64,000 nt of DNA from Ampelocalamus luodianensis (lineage: Eukaryota; Streptophyta; Magnoliopsida; Poales; Poaceae), in assembly GCA_036346255.1 (NCBI GenBank), contig CM070617.1, positions 471,001 to 535,000 of the forward strand, in the 5' to 3' direction. Positions within the stretch are counted from its first letter, which is position 1. Every line of letters begins with the position of its first letter. The notes below the pieces were generated by a model that saw only the letters and a program-made list of their open reading frames with translations, had not been told where the DNA came from and ran no database searches. Made by a program: the position numbers and the translations under genes. Below, in pieces: positions 56,240-64,000 of the stretch.

Positions 56240-57321
56240 GCCAACCTTCAAGTAAAAGAAAATAAAGACATAACAGTAGTGAGAGACTTTCCAAATGTAT
56301 TCCCTGAAGAATTACCCAGTATACCCCAGATACGGACGTAGAATTTATTATCAACCTAATTTTGGGAACAACGCTAATTTCCAAAAGGCCCTAGAGAATG
56401 AATGCACGGGAATTGGTAGAACTGAAAAAAGCAATTGTACGAACTTGAAGCCAAGGGTTTTATCAGGGAAAGTACATTACCTTGGGGAGCCCCAGTATTA
56501 TTTGCAAAGAAGAAGGACGGAGGAGTAAGGTTTAGTACGGATTACAGGAGCAGAATAACGTTACCATATATAACAAATACCCATTACCCAGAATAGATGA
56601 CTTTTTTGATCAATTGAAAGGAGCACGGGTATTTTAGAAGATTGACTTAAGACCATGATACTATCAAATAAGAGTCAACCCCAAGGACATGGAAAAGACA
56701 GCCTTTTCTCTCGGTATGGGCATCATGAGTACATCGTAGTTCCCTTCAGAATCACCAGTGCCCCTGCCGTATTCATGAATCTAATGAATAAACTCTTCAT
56801 GAAATATCTAGACAAATTCATCATGATCTCCATCAACAACATCCTGATCTACTCTAAAACTGAGGAAGAACATTTGCAGCACCTCACAATCACCTTGGAG
56901 ATCCTCCAAGAAAACCAACTCTTTGCCAAATTCAGTAAGTGTGAATTCTGGCTCGACCAAGTGGCATAGCATATTATATCTGGAAGAAGAATAGAAGTGG
57001 ACCCTTCCAAGATTGACACTGTCACCTCGTGGGATTGTCCAATGAATACTACAGGAATTATAAGTTTCTTGGGATTCGCAGGGTATTACCGAAGATTCAT
57101 AAAAGGATTTTCCCAATTCACCTTTCCCCTCACAAAACACCCAAGGAAAGACGTGAAGTACATATGGACGGAAGTATGTGAGAAGAGCTTTCAGGAATTA
57201 AAGCAACACTTAACCATAGCCCTAATCCTAGCCCTACCTAAAGACTAGGATGTATATTGCGATGCATCAAAGTATGGACTAGGATGTGTGTTAATGCAAA
57301 AACAAAAAGTCATCGCTTATG
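56240..57321 (+). pseudogene. Ty3/gypsy pol remnant, part 1 (reverse transcriptase to RNase H)
   Basis: The 5' part of a retrotransposon polyprotein, starting abruptly at the reverse transcriptase (SVVRDFPNVFPEELP-like), with no gag, protease or 5' LTR. It runs through YPLPRIDDFFDQLKGAR, VNPKDMEKTAFS, YGHHEYIVVPF and an altered catalytic motif reading INNILIYSK (Asn-Asn at 56835-56840 where Asp-Asp is required). It continues to SKCEFWLDQVA, FLGFAGYYRRFIKGFSQ and the RNase H start (YCDASKYGLGC). Several stops and frameshifts are present. At 57321 it is interrupted by a solo LTR; the rest resumes at 60706. Confidence 0.88.
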
Positions 57322-60300
57322 TGTCGAACCCGGGAGCGAAGGATCCCGAATTCTCTGTGTTCAAACACCGGTCCAGGATTTCCAGCGTACACAGTCTCAC
57401 AAAATGGATATCACATTCATATCACGAAAACGTAAATGACATTAAATAAATAATTGTTTAATACAACTGAGTTCTGAACAACAATAAAAAAATATCAAAT
57501 AATAAACACAATGAAACATGAAAATAGAGGTGAGCCACACGATGCGCCACAGCAATCGTGCAGGTCAAGGCCTACTCGTCAGGATCCTCACCATCGGGGA
57601 AGAAATCTTCTCCTGAATAAGATTTTTTCAGCAAGGATGAGCACAACTTCCGTGCTCGCAAGTTACACCCAATATTGAATTTAAATGCATGCATAAGGTA
57701 ACAATTGAATATGGCAGGGTTGTTTTGCATAACGACATTTTCAGTGTAAATAATCATAGTAATTTCTAAAGCGCTTTATACTAAGTCTAAAATCATATTT
57801 TTAAAATGACAATATTACAATGTGGATAACCTCCAATGATTTAGTGAAGGATCCCCTCCTAACACTTGGCTTCCCGCCCAATTTTTCATAAGGATTAACC
57901 ATCCTCAGCATTTAATAAAGTGTTTAAAAACCAAAAACAATTCTAACTTTAAGTGACCCTACTAGCATGTCCATGACCATGACGCCGCTATTCGAATAAT
58001 TTCTACTCTGCGAGTTGGTACAACTTTACCCACACGAGGTGACATGCTCGTTATGTCGGCCAATTCACGCCCAGTGGGTGTGTGGTGACCAATTACCATG
58101 AGGCCTTTACAATGTTACGTCTAATATATTCATGCTCGCTAAGGTTTCACCCTTTGGACTAACCGTCCTCGGAAGCCCCTCTTGCGCCAAGTGGGAATAA
58201 AACGTCTAACCGACACCCACATAATCACATGACATAAATACACTAGAACATCACAAATTAATTAGCCAAATCATGCCCATACAGGACATGTGGTAGTACG
58301 ATATGGCTTAGCAATAAGCGGCTCAAAGACCGGTCCTCAATTGACTTGGGCGTCATTCCTACAAACCGTGGGCCTTAATCTTAACCAGATCAATCCCGTG
58401 CATAAACCTGCACCCACCATTCCGACCATTTCGCCCAAGTCCAAACCCATTTTTGATTTTATTTTGAATAAAACTCTATTTATAATTCTATGTGGTAAGT
58501 CCATACCACAATATCAAGTTTAAAACAATTTGTAAGAGATTTGATGAAAAACCCTCCCAAATTCTGTAAGTGTGAACTAAGCCTGGCTAAGCATATGTGT
58601 AATTTTAATAATATCTTGCCTATGGTATCAAGGTAGTCAGATACAACATTTAAATTGGCCATACAATAATACATGGAATTAACTATATGTAAAACAGGAC
58701 ATTAAAATATTTATACAAACATATGTATGCGATAAAGAATTTTAAAAACTGAAAATAACTTAAAATACTGGGGGCAATATGGTCAATGGTGTAACTTGCC
58801 TTTGTTGATGTCTTGGAATTCTAAATCTTCAGATTGATCGAACTCTCCGGAGTCGTCGAATTCTAAACGCGAAAATACGACAAATTCAATATTCAAATTC
58901 AAATAAATTCAAAAATATAGTTCAAATTAACTCCAAATTGAAATATTTTGGTTTAGTTAGCTAGATTATAATTTATATAAATTTTGCAATTTGAATCACT
59001 CAATTTGGAGTTCATATGCAAAAGTTATGAATTTTAGAAGTTTTAAACCTAATTCTGAAATTTAATTGAATTTCCCGAATTATTTTTCTACTAAAAAATC
59101 TATTTATTGCGCAATGCTGACGCCAGCGAGGGATTTTTGGAATTTAAAAGAATTAAAATGATTTCTGACATGCGGGTCTCACATGTCATGGACACGGCTC
59201 ACGGTGGACCAAGCCCACCGAGCTCTGGGATTTGGTTGCGGTGGACCGTGCCACGCGGGCGTGTGCGTGGGCGCTGACACGATGCCACGCCAGATCCACG
59301 TCGACTCGGCCGCTGAGGTGGTACCGCGGTGGCGCACACATGGCCGTGAGGTGGCCATGCCACGTCAGCTTGACGGCGGCGACCTCGGACGCGCACGACA
59401 ACGGCGATCGGCGGCTTTCCGGCGAGGGTGAGTGGTCGCAAATTGTATAGGGGGATAATGCTAACATGTTGGTACCGATTTGGACGCGAATGGTCGTCGG
59501 AGTTGACCGGCGGCGAGCTTTTGGCGGCGGAGAGGTTCGGGCGTTGACGACAACGGGGTTCCGGTGGCGCTCCGGAACGATGAAGGGGTCCCCGAGGTAG
59601 CTCCGGTGATGGTGATGATGATGGCGCAGTCCACGACGGCTTGGCGACGTTGACGACAGCGAAAACACAGGAAACAAGCGGCGGCGGTGGAAAACCTAAA
59701 ACTTCGGATTATGGCGGTGCTAGAGCTCGGGGGGAGAGAGTTGGGAGATGAGATGAGGCGAAGATGCGATCCGGGTGCCTTTATAGGGGCTAGGGGGCTG
59801 CGGCGGCGTGGAGGAGGTGGGGATCGTGCGGCGGCGGTTGCGGCGTTGTGGGTGAAACCGTCGCGAGAAGAGAGGAGAATGTGGGAAAAGCGGCGGAGGT
59901 GGGCGCGGTCTGCATGCGCACGCCGCGGCGAAGTCGGGCAATTGGAAACACCGTTAGTGGAGCTCGGGAGCGGCGAAAATGGCGGAGGCGGCGGCGTTGC
60001 CAAGAAGAAGGAAGGAGGAAGAAAGAACACATGCCGTTGGATTTCGATCCAACGGTCACGATCATTTGTGGTGACGTGGGGGTAGCGGGGTGCACGACTC
60101 GTTGGATTTTAATCTAACGGTTGGAACTTGATGAGGGTAGAAGAACGTGGGTGAATCTTGGCCATTAGATCCAGATCGGAAGGTTCACATTGATCGAGTC
60201 ATTTGGACCTCGCGAAGATTGCGTGAATTCTGACCGTCAGATTGAAATCCAACGGTGGATGAGCTTCGAGGTGGTTTTAACGCGCGAGCGCGTGTGAGGC

Positions 60301-60700
60301 TGACGGGTGGGGTCCCGGTGTCAGTGAGATGGAGAGAGAGGGCACGGCTCGGGCCGTTTTGGGCCGCACGCGGAGTGGAGTTTGGCCGGGGTTTTTAGGT
60401 TTCGGCCCAATGCCATTTTGAGGATTTCTTTTTGATTTTCTATTTGATTTAATTTTGGTAATTCAAATAAGCTTTAATAAATAGCAATATACTTCCAAAA
60501 ATTATGGAAAAATTCACAGAAATTTCCAAACTCATTCTGGACTTAATAAAATTATTTCCAACTTTATGTTGGCTTTTAATTTTGCAAATAAATTTGTTTT
60601 GACTTCAAAATACTTATAAAAAACTTTTAAAATTTCAAAAATTCCACAAACATAAATAAGCTTTTAATTTTTACTGAAATTTGAAATTTGGGTTGTTACA
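57322..60700 (-). mobile_element. LTR C: solo gypsy LTR, 3379 bp, inserted in gypsy RNase H
   Basis: On the - strand it starts TGTAACAACCC and ends GGGTTCGACA. The 5-bp target duplication TTATG is perfect (57317-57321 and 60701-60705). The TATA box is CTATAAAGG on the - strand near 59790. It is related to LTR A and LTR B: it keeps the donor-like AAAG/GCAAGT block (58803-58794), decayed forms of the paired palindromes (58014-57988), the block GGAAGTTGTGCTCATCCTTG (about 57651-57632) and a short acidic frame ending GEDPDE (about 57572). Long frames at 59186-60030 are its GC-rich leader, not genes. Confidence 0.93.
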
Positions 60701-60705
60701 TTATG

Positions 60706-62530
60706 CTTCTAGACAATTGAGGCCACATGAGATGAATTATCCCACACATGATCTCAAACTAGGAGCCGTAGTATTTGCCCTAAAGGTTTGGAGACACTAT
60801 CTCTATGGATCCAAGTGCACGTTGTATAGCGACCACAAAAGCCTCAAATATATCTTTATCCAGAAAAAGTTAAATATGAGGCAAAGAAGGTGACTAGAAT
60901 TAATCAAAGATTACAAGTTAACCATCAATTACCACACCAGAAAAGCCAATATGGTAGCCGATGCCCATAACTGAAAAACACAATGCCATCACCTTTCTGC
61001 TGAAAGTCACACCTTGGTCCTAATTCAAGCTTTGGCCGGAACGAGGATAGAAGTGAAAACTTCCACCTCATAAGCTACTATTGCAGTTGTGGTATTTCAT
61101 CCTACTCCCCATGACCAAATACAAGAGTAACAACTCTCAGATCCCTTCATCGAAGAAGAAATCCAAAGAATTAAGTCAGGCCAACCCTCGGAATTCAACA
61201 TAGATAGTTCAGGAGTCCTATGGCGACAAGCACGGATTTGCATTCCCAACAACCCTCAGATTAAAGAAACCATACTACGCGAAACCCATGACACTCAGTA
61301 CACAATTCATCTGGGCAGCACAAAAATGTATAGGGATTTAAGGGAAAACTTTTGGTGAGCAAGCATGAAGAGAAACATACCAGAGAACGTAGGTCAGTGT
61401 GACATCTGTCAAAATGTCAAAGATGAGTACCAATGCCCAGCAGGATTGTTAACGCCCTTAGAGATACCTGAATGGAAATGGGAATAGATATCTCTGGGTT
61501 TTATAATAGGTCTTTCCCTAACAGTTAGAAAGAAAGATGCAATTTGGGTAATCGTGGACCGCCTTACCAAATTGGCCCGCTTCATTGCCACCAAGCAGAA
61601 ATATTCGATGGATAGACCAGCTGAACTCTATCTAGAGAGGATAGTCACTCTACATGGAGTACCAAAGACCATCACTTCAGATAGGGGATTAGTATTCACC
61701 TCAAGTTTTTGGAAGAGCTTACACACCGCCTTGGGCACCAACCTTAACTTCAGCACATCCTATCACCTTTAAACTGATGGCTAGACCGAAAGGGTAAATC
61801 AAATCGTAGAGGACATCCTACGAGCCTATGTGATGAACTTCGGGAACTCATGGGATAAACAACATTGGCAGAGTTCGCATACAACAATAGCCACCAATCT
61901 AGTATTCAAATGGCCCCGTATGAAGCCCTTTATGGCAGAAAATGTAGATCACCCATCTGTTGGTATGAAGTTGGAGAAAGACCATTATTGGGACCTAAAC
62001 TTGTACGGGAGAATGACGATAAAATACATATAATTCGAGAACATCTCAAAATGCCCAAAGTAGGCAAAAGAGCTACGAAGATAAACATAGAAGAGACCTA
62101 CAGTTCGAAGTTGGGGACTATGTGTATTTAAAGGTATCACCTATGCGCGAGGTACGCCGATTTGGATTAAAAGGGAAACTAAGTCCATGGTATGTCGGAC
62201 CATTTTGAATCCTAGCACGTAAAGCCACTCTAGCGTATCAATTGGAATTACCAAGTCATTTGTCAAGAATCCACGACGTATTTCATGTCTCCTAACTCCA
62301 AAAATGTTTGAAGGAACCCTCCCAACACTTAACTAATCTCGACATACCACTACAAGATGATGTCACCTACGAAGAGTATCCAGTGAAAATCCTAGAGACA
62401 GAAGACCGACAGTTAAGAAATCGGATTATACGTTCTTGCAAGGTGTTGTGGAAGAACCATACAACCAGTGAAGCCACATGGGAGAAGGAAAAGGAACTAC
62501 GCGAAGCCTACCCCAACCTCTTCAAGTGAG
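60706..62530 (+). pseudogene. Ty3/gypsy pol remnant, part 2 (RNase H, integrase, chromodomain)
   Basis: It continues the frame broken at 57321. RNase H end: RPHEMNYPTHDLKLGAVVFA and YSDHKSLKYIF. The integrase zinc-finger region follows with CDICQ near 61400. The integrase core follows with IVDRLTKLARF, HGVPKTITSDRG, and TERVNQ after two stops. A C-terminal chromodomain-like segment follows (YEEYPVKILETEDRQ, then KVLWKN and EATWEKEKELREAYP, 62353-62526). This places it among chromoviruses. Stops at 61356, 61485, 61770, 61782 and 62293 make it non-functional. Confidence 0.87.
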
Positions 62531-64000
62531 AACCAGATTTCGAGGACGAAATCTTCCTAAAGGGGGAGGCAAGGACCCTAACACTTAAGTGCTTTTAAAC
62601 ATAAATAAATAGGAATATTCAAACTAATTAACCTCAACGACGAATCGGTAAATTGCATACAAGTTAAAACAATGATAGATCAGTAACATACACAAAGTCA
62701 TCACCAGAAATTACAATTGGATCTCAAAGTAACAATACAACATTAATACAAGCTCAAAATTGATTACAAGAATTCAAAAGAAAGATTACAACTTCAAACT
62801 AATTACAATGATTCATATCACTAAGAAAAAAATAAAAAAATTTACAACACTGAATATTACAGAAGACTTTGCATGCTTGGTGTCCCTTTCCATGTATCGC
62901 CTGAAGTAAAGTCATCCACAGCCAGCCCCCAAAACCCTGCAAACACTCAATTTTGTTGTAAGCAAACCAAACACTGATAGCAATCCCTAAATAATTGCAA
63001 AAGGAGAAGGAGGAAGAAAGTAGTGTCGTCAGATAGCGTGAGTGCTCATTGAGGTTCCCAGACCGTCTGGGGCCGGTCGGCATCCTCTCACTAAGATGGG
63101 CTTCATCATCTGACAGTAGAAAAACCCAACGCCCATTTTTCCAATTTACTCCAACAGTAGAAAATCCAAATCACAATGCATCATGGACCTTTAGTCCATA
63201 GCTATTAACCAGCCAAACAGAAATCACAAAGAGGGAAAAGGATGAGGCAAGAGCATTCCGGGCAAGGCATAGGAGGAGAGAGATGCCCAAGCATAGCCAA
63301 TGCCCAGATAAAACCCCTAGCTCACCGCCATCGCATCCCCCTTGGCATCCCCTCTAAAAGCAACAACCACTGAAAGCCAAGAGTACCAGCCTCACTGCCA
63401 TTCCTCAACCAAAAGCCAAGAGAGCACCTCACTAGCACCCACGGCAGGAGCAAACCAGCAAACCAAAAAGAGCCCATCAGACACATCAACCTCCCACATC
63501 AAGAACCACAGAGCCAGCCATAGCAAACCCATCCAATCACCCCCAACCCACAAAACCACCAGAGGATAGTTGAGAGATAACCAGAGAAGAGGAGCTGGGA
63601 AGGAAGAGGAAGACAGAGGCCAGCCAACAGCCACTACCAGAGAGCAGCCCAGGACCATCAGAGTACCACAGGCTGACTACCACAACCAGGACCATCAGAG
63701 AACCAAACAAGCTGACAGCAAGCGAACCAACGATCCCTAACCCAAAAACCGTCAAGTAAGCCCGCCATCACAATACCATCCTTAGCATTAGCATCACACA
63801 AACACATCACAACACATTACCACAACCAACCGAGTAGGATGACCACTAAAGAAGGTGCATCGTGCCTCAGTGGCATGGATACCACACCGCCGGTGGCAAG
63901 CTCGCAAGAACCGTCGTGGGTCCTCGTGGTAGGGATAAGCTCCCCGGCACAAACCCCACCCTGAGTCCCATCACGGCCACCCGAATACAAGCTAACCCCC
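62531..64000. other. 3' flank of the gypsy element; possible polypurine tract and LTR
   Basis: Right after the pol end, ACGAAATCTTCCTAAAGGGGGAGG (62548-62571) looks like the conserved pre-LTR segment and polypurine tract. The following ACCCTAACACTTAAGTGC could be a degraded LTR start. 62580-63100 is AT-rich. 63200-63760 is strikingly C/A-rich on the + strand with CCA/CAAC words. No LTR end lies within the window and no gene is recognised. Confidence 0.4.

Noticed and set aside
59186..60030. Overlapping long frames on both strands as genes
   Set aside because: They are within solo LTR C, in the part equivalent to the GC-rich leaders of LTR A and B.

Overview
The window is plant nuclear DNA, almost certainly from a grass and most likely Oryza (rice). 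The reasons are the GC-rich grass-style exons with short introns, a NAC transcription-factor gene and a BAHD acyltransferase gene of monocot type, and a dense, nested population of grass transposable elements: En/Spm CACTA elements, Ty3/gypsy LTRs starting TGTAAC, an L1-type LINE, a tRNA-derived SINE, a PIF/Harbinger-like element, and a plant-mobile-domain pseudogene. No bacterial, organellar or CRISPR-like sequence was seen.

Only two genes look intact and host-encoded. The first is a three-exon NAC gene on the + strand (10801-12178, 350 residues) with a TATA box about 225 bp upstream of its ATG. The second is a two-exon BAHD acyltransferase on the - strand (39627-42818, 461 residues) with an 1806-bp intron. 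Everything else of any size is mobile DNA, its decay products, or low-information intergenic DNA.

Layout: 1-570 is a possible LTR tail. 879-4699 is a CACTA element with transposase-associated remnants. 6900-7742 carries repeated GGTCWGACC motifs. 7746-9172 is a Harbinger-like element with TAA target duplications. 10575-12178 is the NAC gene. 12434-13197 is a possible Helitron start with GC-rich fragments. 13198-20870 is a LINE with an open ORF1 and a wrecked ORF2. 20881-26187 is a 5'-truncated gypsy LTR (LTR A) with a second gypsy element nested in reverse. 27304-27547 is a perfect 122-bp tandem duplication. 31540-32441 is a plant-mobile-domain pseudogene. 33601-36740 is a solo LTR (LTR B) with target duplication ATGCG. 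37978-38165 is a SINE with a duplicated head. 39627-42818 is the BAHD gene. 43330-44390 and 55310-56230 are two motif-riddled repeats. 48440-50160 is a probable LTR remnant. 50344-53676 is a second CACTA element containing a long foldback. 56240-62530 is a decayed chromodomain gypsy pol gene split by a solo LTR (LTR C, 57322-60700, - strand, target duplication TTATG).

The most interesting signals are: (1) three related 3-kb-class gypsy LTRs that all keep a pair of palindromes and a GC-AG-type splice-donor-like block downstream of the TATA box; (2) a foldback of about 385 bp inside the second CACTA element that could form double-stranded RNA; (3) a 99-bp duplication at the broken end of the nested gypsy element, which reads as a join between an insertion-bearing and an empty copy of the same LTR; (4) a SINE with a tandemly duplicated A-box head. 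All family assignments rest on reading motifs by eye; no database search was possible.
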